Assembly: GCF_900457465.1 (NCBI RefSeq)
Contig: NZ_UAUU01000009.1
Coordinates: 930,001 to 994,000, forward strand
DNA length: 64,000 bases
Direction: 5' to 3'
Origin: Sphingobacterium multivorum
GTDB taxonomy: Bacteria > Bacteroidota > Bacteroidia > Sphingobacteriales > Sphingobacteriaceae
The position numbers and the translations under genes were made by a program. Below, one piece after another: positions 44,766-54,304 of the stretch (position 1 is the stretch's first letter; every line of letters starts with the position of its first letter). Below the pieces are notes generated by a model. That model made no database searches, had not been told where the DNA came from, and saw only the letters and a program-made list of their open reading frames with translations.

Positions 44766-45401
44766 ATGAAGGCACATACGTACGAAACACAATCGACGAT
44801 TACACCTGAAAAAGCATTAAATTTCCTGAAGGAGGGAAACCAGCGCTTTGTTAATAACCTGAAAGCTAACCGAGATCTACTTGAACAGGTGAACGCTACG
44901 CGTGAGGGACAATGGCCATTTGCCGTGGTGTTAAGCTGCATCGATAGCCGTACTTCAGCTGAACTTATATTTGATCAGGGATTGGGCGATATCTTCAGTA
45001 TCCGGATTGCCGGAAATTTTGTCAATCAAGATATTTTAGGTTCGATGGAGTTTGGTTGCAATGTGGCAGGTTCTAAACTTGTTGTCGTTCTAGGGCATAC
45101 CAAATGTGGAGCATTAAAAGGAGGATTGGATGCGGCGCAGATTGAGGGTATGGGAATGGATAACCTAAATCATTTGATAAATCATTTCGACCCAATCATT
45201 AATGAGGTGATCGATAAGGGGGAAGAACGTTCTTCTAAAAATAGTGTGTTGCTTGAAAAACTAAATCAACAGAACATTAAACATGCAATCCGTGACATTC
45301 GCAGACAAAGTTCAACGCTTCGTAAACTTGAAGAAGAGGGTAAAATTAAGATTGTTGGCGCAAACTATGACGTTGAGACCGGTAGCGTAAGTTGGTTGTA
45401 A
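44766..45401 (+). CDS. Beta-class carbonic anhydrase
   Basis: The 211-aa protein has the zinc ligands and active-site motifs of beta-carbonic anhydrases: CIDSR (Cys and the Asp-Arg dyad) and HTKCGA (His and Cys). FSIRIAGNFVNQDILGSMEF is the conserved region between them. The length is normal. It interconverts CO2 and bicarbonate in the cytoplasm, supplying carboxylases and helping pH balance. It is monocistronic, closed by the hairpin at 45513-45551. Confidence 0.92.
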   Translation: MKAHTYETQSTITPEKALNFLKEGNQRFVNNLKANRDLLEQVNATREGQWPFAVVLSCIDSRTSAELIFDQGLGDIFSIRIAGNFVNQDILGSMEFGCNVAGSKLVVVLGHTKCGALKGGLDAAQIEGMGMDNLNHLINHFDPIINEVIDKGEERSSKNSVLLEKLNQQNIKHAIRDIRRQSSTLRKLEEEGKIKIVGANYDVETGSVSWL

Positions 45402-45512
45402 GTTGTAGAGACAGACAAATAGGTTTTGTCGTTTATAAAAGATGAACAACCGCAGCTGACTTGACTACCGATTCAACATTGCCGATGGGATATAGTTGTC
45501 AATACTAACAAA

Positions 45513-45551
45513 ATCTTGATCTACTTATTACAAATTTAAGTAGATCAAGAT
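45513..45551. terminator. Hairpin between convergent carbonic anhydrase and sugar dehydrogenase genes
   Basis: ATCTTGATCTACTT pairs with AAGTAGATCAAGAT (14 bp) around an 11-base loop. Its place between two convergent genes suggests bidirectional termination, though the flanking T runs are short. Confidence 0.65.
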
Positions 45552-45586
45552 CTTATAAAGTAACCAATGTAATCAAAATAAATTCC

Positions 45587-46888
45587 TTATAGACGAGCAT
45601 CTACAAATTTTCTGTCGAGTATGCCCTTAATATCAAAAACAACGGATGGGTTCTTTTTTAAATTATTGAGATCTAAATGTAAGAACTCTCGGTGTCCCAC
45701 AGCCAGAATAACACTGTCATAATCTGCAGATTCGGGAAGATCCGATAATAGTTTTAAATTAAAATGTGATTTCACTTCATCTCTATTGACCCATGGATCA
45801 TAAATGTCGACTTTTAGACCAAATTCTTGAAGATCCTGAATCATATCTATAACTTTACTATTTCTCATATCAGGACAGTTTTCTTTGAAGGTGATGCCCA
45901 ATACTAACGCTTTTGCCCCTTCAAATTTGATGTTTTTCTGAATCATCAATTTCACCACTTTTGATGCGATGAAGGAGGCGATCTGATCATTTACTTCTCT
46001 TCCAGATAAAATAACATGTGGGTGATAACCTAGTTGAGTTGCTTTTTGAGCGAGGTAGTAGGGGTCTACAGAAATACAATGACCGCCCACTAGTCCTGGT
46101 TTAAAACGTAGAAAATTATATTTTGTGCCCGCAGCATCTAACACATCCTGTGTATCTATTCCTACACGGTCGAAGATTAGCGCGAGCTCATTCATAAAGG
46201 AGATATTTACATCGCGCTGCGCATTTTCGATCACCTTGGCAGCTTCGGCAACTTTGATTGAGGGCGCCAAATGTGTCCCGGCTTCAATAATATTCTTATA
46301 AAGTCCATCTACCACCAATCCTGCCTCAGGTGTACTTCCAGAAGTCACTTTCATGACCTTTTGAAGTGAATTTACTTTATCGCCTGGATTAATACGTTCT
46401 GGTGAATAACCAACAAAAAAATCTTGGTTAAATTTTAATCCCGAGCAACTTTCCAAAACAGGTATACACTCTTCTTCAGTACAACCAGGATAGACGGTAG
46501 ATTCATAAATAACCAAATCGCCCGGATTTAATAATCCGCCAATCATTTTAGATGCCTCCAACAATGGTGACAAGTCTGGTGAATTATAGCGATCTATCGG
46601 AGTTGGTACAGTGACTATGTATACGTTTGCATCAGCAATGTCTGCGGTAGAATTACTCGCATCATATCCCTTACTTTGGTTTGATGTGATAAATAGCTCT
46701 CTTGCACGTTCCAGTTCTTTTTTATCAGCTTCCAGTGTACGGTCAACACCGCGCCTAAGTTCATCAATACGTGTTTCATTAATATCAAATCCAATCACGG
46801 GGAAATAATCGGAAAATGCTATTGCTAACGGCAATCCGACATATCCTTGACCAATGATGGCAATTTTTTTTACCTGAAAATCTCTCAT
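45587..46888 (-). CDS. UDP-N-acetylhexosamine dehydrogenase (nucleotide-sugar dehydrogenase, TviB/WbpO type)
   Basis: The 433-aa protein has an N-terminal NAD-binding Rossmann motif (IAIIGQGYVGLPLA), the central domain with VYESTVYPG-like YESTVYPGCTEE, and the catalytic-cysteine motif GGHCISVDPYYL. The UDP-binding C-terminal domain has VLGITFKENCPDMRNSKV. These identify a four-electron dehydrogenase making UDP-N-acetyl-hexosaminuronic acid. It lies 34 bases downstream of a processive glycosyltransferase, so the two form an envelope or capsule polysaccharide operon. The exact sugar (galactosaminuronate or mannosaminuronate) cannot be fixed by eye. Confidence 0.9.
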   Translation of the reverse strand: MRDFQVKKIAIIGQGYVGLPLAIAFSDYFPVIGFDINETRIDELRRGVDRTLEADKKELERARELFITSNQSKGYDASNSTADIADANVYIVTVPTPIDRYNSPDLSPLLEASKMIGGLLNPGDLVIYESTVYPGCTEEECIPVLESCSGLKFNQDFFVGYSPERINPGDKVNSLQKVMKVTSGSTPEAGLVVDGLYKNIIEAGTHLAPSIKVAEAAKVIENAQRDVNISFMNELALIFDRVGIDTQDVLDAAGTKYNFLRFKPGLVGGHCISVDPYYLAQKATQLGYHPHVILSGREVNDQIASFIASKVVKLMIQKNIKFEGAKALVLGITFKENCPDMRNSKVIDMIQDLQEFGLKVDIYDPWVNRDEVKSHFNLKLLSDLPESADYDSVILAVGHREFLHLDLNNLKKNPSVVFDIKGILDRKFVDARL

Positions 46889-46922
46889 ATATAGCTGTAA
46901 ATATACGTTCTTTGCTTTAAAT

Positions 46923-48368
46923 TTAACCTCTTGTCAACCAACCTCTGCGTCCAGCTGTTGCTATGGCATAGGGTGTAATCCAGAATAAACTGAAGGCGTA
47001 GAATATACTGTAACTATATGCCCAGAAAGCTTCTTTGGCATCCGAGTTTTTGGAAGCAAAGAAATAGGCCTGGACGCTGGAAAATATTAAGATACCGACC
47101 AATGTTGAGCTTAAGAACATCAGTGGATAATGAAATACGGTCCATAACATCAGTAACATCATCGGATAAGACAATAACACTTTTTTCCATTGCATAAGCA
47201 ATAAGATACGTGCTCCCCATTTAGGTCCCTGACGGAAATTCTTAAATGCAAATTGACTCATCGCAATGTTTTCACGCACGTTGCTTCGTTCCCAACGGAT
47301 AAACATCTTGTACAGATTTTTGTAACGTACAGGTGTGTCGGTATAAACGTATGCGTTGGATTGAAATAGAACATGATACCCCTGTTTCAGGATCATATTG
47401 GTCATCGCGCGATCTTCACCGATATCAGACGGTTGTCCCATAAAAGTCTGGTTAATCCAATCTTCCAAACAGTTCATGACAGCCTCTTTACGATAGCCAG
47501 ATAATGCTCCTGGTGTACACATGACAGTACCCAACATACTTTGTGCAGAACGCACAAACTCAAAACTGAATACGAAGCTCACATTCAACATACGCGGTAT
47601 AATCGCTTTTTTAGTATTCAATACACGCACATTACCCGCAACTGCCCCACATTCCTTGTTTGTTACAAATGGACTGGCCATATTACGTATGGTATCCTTT
47701 TTAACAATAGAGTCACTATCAACCGTGATGAAAATCTCTCCCGTACCTAACTTAAATCCACGGTACAAGGCATGTCTCTTACCCATATTCTTGGGCTGCT
47801 GATAAATTTCAACACGATCGCCCAATTCCATTTTGGCACGTTGTATCCAAGCAAAGGTATTATCTTTACTACCGTCGTCGATTGCAATAATCTGCAATTT
47901 CTTCTCCGGATAATCGCTGCTAGCCAAACTATGTAAGGTATCATAAACTAATTGTCCTTCGTTATAAGCTGGAACGATAATCGTACAAGTCGGTAGCTCA
48001 TCGTCCGATACTGAAGCAATGGGTTTATATTTACGATGCAGTACAATCAAAAAAATCAAAAAGCTGATAGCAACAACAGCAAGAAATATTCCCAACGCAA
48101 TTAAAAATGTTCCGCCGATGCTGTCTAAACGTTGGAAACGTAATGCGTCAAAATCTGGTTGAAGCATGTATACGCCAAAAACTGACGCAAATAGTATAAA
48201 AAAAGTGGCTCCAAAAATACCATATTCTTTTGGTCCAAAGTTGCTTTCCTCGTTTTTGCTCACTGTGTGATCAGATCGCTTTTCTCCTGCATTTACATCA
48301 TATACCGCAGGCTTCCATTGTTTGGCCATCTGCTTGGATACGATCGAGTTGTCTTTCATGTAATTCAT
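46923..48368 (-). CDS. Membrane GT2 polysaccharide synthase (hyaluronan/chitin synthase-like)
   Basis: The 481-aa protein has two N-terminal membrane spans and then a GT2 catalytic domain: PTCTIIVPAYNEG, IIAIDDGSKDNT, DxD in ITVDSDS, the GED motif in DIGEDRAM, and an RW motif in MFIRWERSN. Several membrane spans follow at the C-terminus (YPMMLLMLWTVF onward). This is the layout of processive synthases that polymerise and extrude a chain. A cytoplasmic leader of about 50 residues is extra. With the dehydrogenase downstream it probably makes a uronate-containing exopolysaccharide. Confidence 0.88.
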   Translation of the reverse strand: MNYMKDNSIVSKQMAKQWKPAVYDVNAGEKRSDHTVSKNEESNFGPKEYGIFGATFFILFASVFGVYMLQPDFDALRFQRLDSIGGTFLIALGIFLAVVAISFLIFLIVLHRKYKPIASVSDDELPTCTIIVPAYNEGQLVYDTLHSLASSDYPEKKLQIIAIDDGSKDNTFAWIQRAKMELGDRVEIYQQPKNMGKRHALYRGFKLGTGEIFITVDSDSIVKKDTIRNMASPFVTNKECGAVAGNVRVLNTKKAIIPRMLNVSFVFSFEFVRSAQSMLGTVMCTPGALSGYRKEAVMNCLEDWINQTFMGQPSDIGEDRAMTNMILKQGYHVLFQSNAYVYTDTPVRYKNLYKMFIRWERSNVRENIAMSQFAFKNFRQGPKWGARILLLMQWKKVLLSYPMMLLMLWTVFHYPLMFLSSTLVGILIFSSVQAYFFASKNSDAKEAFWAYSYSIFYAFSLFWITPYAIATAGRRGWLTRG

Positions 48369-48717
48369 AACCGTTCTATTTTAGATATACATTCTTTCGT
48401 TCAGTGTTTAAAGAGATACCGCTGTCGGTATCTTTTGTAATGAAAATATTACGATTCCATAAACGCAAAAGACATGCCTTTATTTCGTGCCAAAAATAAG
48501 CAATCCCTTCTAATTGTAACGTTCTTGATACAAATAATATGTAATTAATCTGTTGATTTGTAGTGTTTTGTGATTTTATTGTAACAGAATTATGCCAAAA
48601 TATAACGACGATCGATTCAATAGACTTTTAAGGTTTTTTAACATTTGCATGCAGATTGTTAAAAGAAATTGACAGTTTTTGTGACAAACTGTGTAGGAAA
48701 GGGGGCAAAGGATAGTA
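48369..48717. other. Intergenic control region between the polysaccharide operon and prfB
   Basis: No gene is seen. It is AT-rich and contains one clear inverted repeat at 48415-48432 near the synthase gene. The prfB terminator lies at its right edge. Confidence 0.5.
48415..48432. promoter_or_regulatory. Inverted repeat in the leader of the polysaccharide operon
   Basis: GATACCG-CTGT-CGGTATC lies about 47 bases upstream of the synthase start. It could be an operator or a leader hairpin. On the plus strand it is followed by only four T residues, so termination is less likely. Confidence 0.4.
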
Positions 48718-48750
48718 CAAAAAAAAGACGCCTCCAAAGGGGGACGTCTT
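48718..48750 (-). terminator. Intrinsic terminator of prfB
   Basis: Read on the minus strand, AAGACG-x-CCCC pairs with GGAG-x-CGTCTT around TTT and runs into a T tract, 28 bases after the prfB stop. Confidence 0.75.
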
Positions 48751-48777
48751 CAATATCATCAAGTTTCGGAATAGTCT

Positions 48778-49861
48778 TTATCCACCAAATTCCATTAGAT
48801 AATTTTTTAGAAAATCATTTAGATCACCGTCCAGGACAGCTTGTGTATTGGAGGTTTCGTAATTGGTCCGTAAATCTTTAATTAACTTGTAAGGATGGAG
48901 GACATAATTTCGAATTTGGGATCCCCATTCGATTTTCTTTTTGTTTCCTTCAATAGCAGCGGTAGCTTCCTGGCGTTTACGCATTTCAATCTCATATAAC
49001 TGTGATTTCAATAAGCGCATCGCATTTTCTTTGTTTTGTAATTGCGATCTGGATTCCTGATTTTTAATAATAATGCCAGTAGGTTTGTGGTGTAATCGAA
49101 CAGCTGTTTCCACTTTATTGACATTCTGACCTCCTGCACCACCCGAGCGGAAAGTATCCCATTCGATTTCTGAATCCTTAACATCAATCTCAATATTATC
49201 ATCAATCAAAGGATAGACATAAACAGAAGCAAACGAGGTATGGCGTTTTGCATTGGAATCAAATGGAGAAATCCGAACGAGCCTGTGTACACCATTTTCG
49301 CCCTTCAGATAGCCATAAGCAAAATCTCCGGATATCTGTAACGTTACACTCTTGATACCTGCAACATCACCTTCCTGCGAATCTTGTTCGGTCACCCTAT
49401 ACCCATTTTTCTCGCCCCACATAATATACATCCGCATCAGCATGGCAGCCCAGTCACAGCTTTCAGTTCCTCCGGCACCAGCTGTAATCTGTAAGATTGC
49501 ATCCAGCTGATCCTCTTCGGCACTAAGCATGTTTTTGAACTCGAGCTCCTCGACTTTCTCTAAAGCTACTCTATATTGATCGTCCACTTCTTTTTCACTC
49601 GCGTCGCCAGATTGGAAGAATTCATACATGACATAGGCGTCTTCAACCGCCGCTGCAACTTCGTCGAAGTGGTCTGTCCATACCTTTTGGTTTTTTATGG
49701 CCAAGAGTATTTTTTCTGCAGCTTTGGAATCATCCCAAAAGCTTGCTTCAAGCGTAATAGCTTGATCTCTTTCTATTTCTTCTTTGCGTGCATCGATGTC
49801 AAAGATGCCTCCTCAGGGAAGTAACACGATCCCTCAAGTCTTGAATTTGTTCTTTTGTCAT
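48778..49861 (-). CDS. prfB: Peptide chain release factor 2, with programmed +1 frameshift
   Basis: The gene starts at ATG 49861 (MTKEQIQDLRDRV...RRHL) and meets an in-frame TGA after 20 codons. A +1 shift at CTT TGA C (49798-49804) continues as DIDARKEEIER and gives 360 aa in total. The RF2 features are the GGAGGQNVNK peptidyl-release loop and the SPF codon-recognition tripeptide in RISPFDSNAK. An AGGAGG sequence at 49808-49813 sits at the right distance to stimulate the shift. RF2 ends translation at UGA and UAA, and shortage of RF2 lets the ribosome shift, which is the classic autoregulation. Confidence 0.97.
49798..49813 (-). promoter_or_regulatory. RF2 programmed frameshift signal
   Basis: On the minus strand AGGAGG (49808-49813) is followed by CAT and then CTT TGA C. 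Slippage of the CTT-paired tRNA by one base bypasses the UGA. The arrangement matches the well-known prfB site. Confidence 0.95.
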
Positions 49862-49963
49862 ATCCGCTAAAGTAGAAATTTTAATTAATAAATTCGCGCT
49901 TCTAGCTTAATAACTTCGCGTCCTAATAGATGGTCAAATAGAGATAATTTGACCTTTTTTTTT

Positions 49964-49971
49964 TAGTTTTG
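49964..49971 (+). promoter_or_regulatory. Promoter -7 element for pgi
   Basis: TAGTTTTG matches TAnnTTTG. A TTTG lies at 49948-49951, but at shorter spacing than usual. The pgi start follows about 110 bases later. Confidence 0.4.
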
Positions 49972-50079
49972 GTATTGTCAACAGAATAAACCTTCATTTA
50001 AGGATCTACACGATGTGTAACAATGAAATACAGAAGGCTCTTATTGATGTTTAAAACAACTAATTTCAGTAAAAACAGT

Positions 50080-51750
50080 ATGTTCCCAAAAATTAATTTT
50101 ACAAAGACTGCGGCCTATACGAATCTAGCACAGCATTTTGGTTCTTTATCAGGGCTATCTAACAATAGCGAAAAAAATGATTTACGCACACTTTTCGCCG
50201 CAGATCCCGCACGTTTTGAGAAGTTCTCGATCGCTTTTGAAGATATACTTTTGGATTACTCCAAAAATCGGATTACTGCAGAGACAAAAGCGCTCTTGGT
50301 ACAGCTGGCTAAAGAATGTGGTCTTGAAGAAGCGATAGCGGCTATGTTCTCGGGCGAGCGGATCAACGTGACCGAAAACAGACCGGTGTTACACACCGCT
50401 TTGAGAAACCAATCCGGCCAACCCGTATATGTGGATGGAAAGGACGTCATGCCTGATGTTAAACGAGTGTTGGCACACATGAGAACTTTCACCGAAGAGA
50501 TTCTATCTGGCCAGTGGAAAGGATATACAGGAAAAGAAATTACCGATGTAGTTAATATCGGTATTGGAGGTTCAGATCTCGGCCCTGTGATGGTAACAGA
50601 AGCATTAAAAGCTTATAAGACGCGGTTAAATGTCCATTTTGTTTCCAATGTAGACGGTACACACATTGCTGAAACATTGAAAGCTGTGGATCCTGAAACA
50701 ACGTTGTTTTTGATTGCCTCAAAAACTTTCACAACACAGGAAACGATGGCCAATGCTCATACCGCTAAAGATTGGTTTCTGGCCAGTGGTGCCCTGCAGG
50801 AAGATGTCGCTAAGCATTTTGCTGCATTGAGCACCAATACAGAAGCAGTACGTGCCTTTGGAATAGATACCCAGAATATGTTTGAGTTTTGGGACTGGGT
50901 GGGCGGACGTTATTCCCTGTGGTCTGCAATAGGTCTTTCAATCAGTTTGGCAATAGGCTTCGATAATTTCGAGGAACTGTTGAAAGGTGCCTATGAAGCG
51001 GATGTTCATTTTAAGGAAACCTCCTTTGAATCCAATATTCCCGTGATATTGGCTTTGCTTGGTGTATGGTACAATAATTTTTTCCAAGCGGAAAGTCACG
51101 CAATTCTTCCTTACGATCAATACCTACACCGTTTTGCCGCTTATTTCCAACAAGGGGATATGGAAAGTAACGGTAAGTATATTGATCGCAATGGTCAACA
51201 GGTGGATTATCAGACTGGACCGATTATCTGGGGTGAACCTGGTACGAACGGGCAGCACGCCTTCTATCAGTTGATTCACCAGGGCACCAAGTTGATTCCT
51301 TGTGATTTCATTGCACCTGCCAATAGTCTTAATCCGATCGGAAACCACCACCAATTACTGTTGTCTAACTTTTTTGCGCAGACTGAGGCTTTGATGAATG
51401 GCAAAACGGAAGCCGAAGTGGTTGCTGAATTTAAGAAAGCCGGAAAGTCGGACCCGGAAATTGAAGCACTGAAAGCCTATAAAGTTTTTGAAGGTAATCG
51501 CCCAACGAATTCCATCCTGTTCAAAAAAATGACGCCACGCACTTTAGGACGACTTATCGCATTGTATGAGCATAAGATTTTTGTCCAGGGTGTGATCTGG
51601 AATATTTATAGTTTTGATCAATGGGGTGTCGAGCTCGGTAAACAATTGGCCAATCAAATCCTCCCGGAATTAAGCGACGCCAATCCGGTTACAAGTCATG
51701 ATTCTTCGACAAATGGATTGATCAATGCGTACAAAGCTTGGCGGGATTAA
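50080..51750 (+). CDS. pgi: Glucose-6-phosphate isomerase
   Basis: I chose ATG 50080 (MFPKINFTKTAAYTNL), giving 556 aa. An upstream ATG at 50023 adds 19 residues without family similarity. The motifs are VVNIGIGGSDLGPVMVTEAL, SKTFTTQETMANA, GGRYSLWSAIGLS and the C-terminal FDQWGVELGKQLA, all typical of the long bacterial Pgi family. It interconverts glucose-6-phosphate and fructose-6-phosphate in glycolysis. It is monocistronic, closed by the hairpin at 51798-51826. Confidence 0.96.
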   Translation: MFPKINFTKTAAYTNLAQHFGSLSGLSNNSEKNDLRTLFAADPARFEKFSIAFEDILLDYSKNRITAETKALLVQLAKECGLEEAIAAMFSGERINVTENRPVLHTALRNQSGQPVYVDGKDVMPDVKRVLAHMRTFTEEILSGQWKGYTGKEITDVVNIGIGGSDLGPVMVTEALKAYKTRLNVHFVSNVDGTHIAETLKAVDPETTLFLIASKTFTTQETMANAHTAKDWFLASGALQEDVAKHFAALSTNTEAVRAFGIDTQNMFEFWDWVGGRYSLWSAIGLSISLAIGFDNFEELLKGAYEADVHFKETSFESNIPVILALLGVWYNNFFQAESHAILPYDQYLHRFAAYFQQGDMESNGKYIDRNGQQVDYQTGPIIWGEPGTNGQHAFYQLIHQGTKLIPCDFIAPANSLNPIGNHHQLLLSNFFAQTEALMNGKTEAEVVAEFKKAGKSDPEIEALKAYKVFEGNRPTNSILFKKMTPRTLGRLIALYEHKIFVQGVIWNIYSFDQWGVELGKQLANQILPELSDANPVTSHDSSTNGLINAYKAWRD

Positions 51751-51797
51751 AATTGCTCTCTGTGATCTAAATTAGATCCGGGATGAAATAGAAGAAA

Positions 51798-51826
51798 CGG
51801 GGCTGTTCAACTTTTGGACAGCCCCG
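51798..51826. terminator. Bidirectional terminator between pgi and the metal ATPase
   Basis: CGGGGCTGT pairs with ACAGCCCCG (9 bp) around TTCAACTTTTGG, with T residues following on the plus strand. Confidence 0.75.
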
Positions 51827-51833
51827 CTTTTAG

Positions 51834-53750
51834 TTAGACTTTTTTCTGCTGAATTCGAATGGCATTTAAAATAGCCAAAAGTGCTACCCCAACATCGGCG
51901 ATAACGGCTTCCCAGAGCGTTGCAACACCACCGGCACCAAGAACCAAGACAATGATTTTGATCCCCATCGCGAGAATGACGTTCTGCCAGACAATGCTTC
52001 GGGTAATTTTACCGATTTTGATGGCAGACAGGATCTTGTGGGGTTCATCGTTCTGGATCACCACATCAGCCGTTTCGATGGTTGCATCGGCTCCGAGTCC
52101 ACCCATGGCAATGCCGACCTGCGCCAAAGCTACTACAGGTGCGTCATTTACGCCGTCACCTGCAAAGGCAACACGGCGACCTTGATCGATCAGTTGTTGT
52201 ACATGATTTACCTTATCTTCCGGAAGGAGGTCCCCATAAGCTTTGTCTAGCCCAAGTTCTTTGGCAACTTCATTTACTACCGCTGTTTTATCCCCAGATA
52301 GCATGACGGTATATAAACCTTGAGCACGCATGGTTTGGATCACTTCCTTGGCATCGGGCTTAATCCGATCCGCCACAGTGATATAACCCGCATATTGATC
52401 TTCGATGGCAAGCAATACAATGGAGTAGGCCACTTGCCTTAGCTCTGCAGGATAGCTTATATTGAATTTGTCCAGTAACTTGCTGTTGCCTGCGAGTGTA
52501 CGTTTTCCATTAACAGTGGCGAGGAGTCCGTGGCCTGCTATTTCCTGGGTTTTCTCAGCTTGCAATGCGGGCCTGCCGGGATGATAACTTGCGATCGCCT
52601 TTGCGATGGGATGTGTTGAATGTGCCTCGACAGCCTTAGCGTAACTCAGTAATTCCGTTGGATCTCGATGGACAGCAAAAACTTCCGTTACTTCAAATAC
52701 ACCCGCTGTAAGTGTCCCCGTTTTATCCATGACAATGGTATCGACAGCGGTGATGGCATCGAGGAAGTTCCCGCCCTTAAATAGTATGCCATTTCGGGAG
52801 GCTAAACCTATACCACCAAAATACCCCAAGGGAATCGAAACAACCAGGGCACAGGGACAGCTGATCACCAAGAAGACCAAACTCCGGTAGAACCATTCTT
52901 TAAAACTATAGTCCTGAACAAAAAACAGGGGTAAAATAAGAACCAAAAGCGCGAGGCCGAAAATAATAGGAACATATATTTTGGCAAATCTGGCAATAAA
53001 CAATTGTGTTTTGGACTTCCGTGCGGTAGCATCCTGGACCATTTCGAGAATTTTGCTCAATTTGCTATCCTCAAATGTATTGGTTACCTCGATCTCAACA
53101 ACCGTTTCCAGATTAATCATGCCTGCAAAAACAGCTTCGTCCTTATATTTTGTATCGGGTTTACTCTCTCCAGTCAATGCTGCGGTATTAAATGCGGCTT
53201 TCTCCGTTTTCAATTTACCATCCAGCGCCACTTTTTCTCCTGCTTTTACAAGGATAATTTCACCGATTGTGACGGTTTTTGGATTTACCTGCTGCTGTTG
53301 CCCGTTGCGCAGCACCGTTACTTTATCGGGACGGATATCCAATAGCGATTTAATTGATTTCTTGGCGTTATCGACGGCAGTATCCTGAAACCACTCTCCG
53401 ATTTGGTAGAATACCATTACCGCGACACCCTCTTCAAATTCTCCAATGGCGAAAGCACCCAAGGTTGCAACGGTCATTAAAAAAAATTCATTAAAAATAT
53501 CACCACGGCTTGCCTTGCGAAATGCCATTTGAATAACGGGGATTCCCGCGAGAAGGTAGGCAACGCTATTTAAGGTCAAGCTGATGCCAAAGGGAAGGCT
53601 GATCTTAAACGCATATTTCAATAGGAGTAAAGTAAGTAAGATGACGAGAGCCATGACCAGCTTACGCTGGGTAATCCACCAAGGCTGTTCCTTTGTTGTA
53701 AGACCATGCTCCGGTGTGGCATGGCTATGCTCGTGGTTGTGTTCGCACAT
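51834..53750 (-). CDS. zntA: Heavy-metal P1B-type ATPase (zinc/cadmium/lead exporter)
   Basis: The 638-aa protein has the P1B set: the transport motif SCPCALV in a membrane helix, DKTGTLT with the phosphorylated Asp, the HP motif in AHSTHPIA, and GDGVNDAPV. The C-terminal helix with KIIVLVLGAGG carries a Lys typical of ZntA/CadA. The N-terminus has no CxxC metal-binding domain. Instead it starts MCEHNHEHSHATPEHG, a His-rich stretch that can bind zinc. It exports divalent soft-metal ions from the cytoplasm. It is monocistronic. Zinc is the most likely substrate given the His-rich start. Confidence 0.93.
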   Translation of the reverse strand: MCEHNHEHSHATPEHGLTTKEQPWWITQRKLVMALVILLTLLLLKYAFKISLPFGISLTLNSVAYLLAGIPVIQMAFRKASRGDIFNEFFLMTVATLGAFAIGEFEEGVAVMVFYQIGEWFQDTAVDNAKKSIKSLLDIRPDKVTVLRNGQQQQVNPKTVTIGEIILVKAGEKVALDGKLKTEKAAFNTAALTGESKPDTKYKDEAVFAGMINLETVVEIEVTNTFEDSKLSKILEMVQDATARKSKTQLFIARFAKIYVPIIFGLALLVLILPLFFVQDYSFKEWFYRSLVFLVISCPCALVVSIPLGYFGGIGLASRNGILFKGGNFLDAITAVDTIVMDKTGTLTAGVFEVTEVFAVHRDPTELLSYAKAVEAHSTHPIAKAIASYHPGRPALQAEKTQEIAGHGLLATVNGKRTLAGNSKLLDKFNISYPAELRQVAYSIVLLAIEDQYAGYITVADRIKPDAKEVIQTMRAQGLYTVMLSGDKTAVVNEVAKELGLDKAYGDLLPEDKVNHVQQLIDQGRRVAFAGDGVNDAPVVALAQVGIAMGGLGADATIETADVVIQNDEPHKILSAIKIGKITRSIVWQNVILAMGIKIIVLVLGAGGVATLWEAVIADVGVALLAILNAIRIQQKKV

Positions 53751-53911
53751 ATATCAGCGGTTCTTTATGAGAATTAAATTTACCGAATTCTGCCGTAAAA
53801 AGCGAGGGAATGGGGATAAACTCATCCATAAAGACGACTATTTTAGAGGAATCGGACCGGTAAAAAATATATTTCAACTGATAGGTTATTTCAATGGAGG
53901 AATGTGAAAAA

Positions 53912-53937
53912 GGGCTATCCAATTTTTTGGATAGCCC
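53912..53937 (-). terminator. Terminator of the small membrane protein gene
   Basis: GGGCTATCCAA pairs with TTGGATAGCCC (11 bp) around four T residues. Read on the minus strand it ends in a T run. Confidence 0.75.
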
Positions 53938-53962
53938 CTTATGCTATGTAATGAATGTACTC

Positions 53963-54304
53963 TTAATCTTTTGACATACTGCCAATAATCATTTCCAATA
54001 TGGCAACGACAATGGCAAACAGCGCTGCGGTCCAAAATCCATGTACATCAAATTTGGAGCCGAGAAGTGAATCGGTCAACAAGACCATTAATACGGTAAT
54101 AATAAAGGAAACTAGACCCAAGGTAATCCAATTCAATGGGAAAGTAAATAACCTTAAAATCGATCCCACAGTGGCGTTGACAAATCCAATGACAAGTCCT
54201 GTAACGATCGCCCAGCCGAAACCAGCAACTTCCGCACCAGGGACAACCCAGCAAGCAATTGCGACTACCAGGCCAGTAACTAAAAGACTAATAATAAATT
54301 TCAT
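53963..54304 (-). CDS. Phage-holin-4_2-like small membrane protein
   Basis: I chose ATG 54304 (MKFIISLLVTGLVVAIA), giving 113 aa. A further upstream start adds a segment without family similarity. Four hydrophobic spans are visible, and the stretch GFVNATVGSILRLFTFPLNWITLGL cut as NATVGSILRLFTFPLNW is typical of PF04020 proteins. Despite the name, these are common chromosomal membrane proteins of unknown function and not evidence of a prophage. Confidence 0.75.
   Translation of the reverse strand: MKFIISLLVTGLVVAIACWVVPGAEVAGFGWAIVTGLVIGFVNATVGSILRLFTFPLNWITLGLVSFIITVLMVLLTDSLLGSKFDVHGFWTAALFAIVVAILEMIIGSMSKD

Noticed and set aside
53584..53922. Overlapping open frames around the metal ATPase start
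   Set aside because: They overlap the His-rich coding start or the terminator of the neighbouring gene and resemble no known protein.
53963..54304. Prophage holin
   Set aside because: The protein belongs to a widespread chromosomal membrane family, and no phage genes are nearby.
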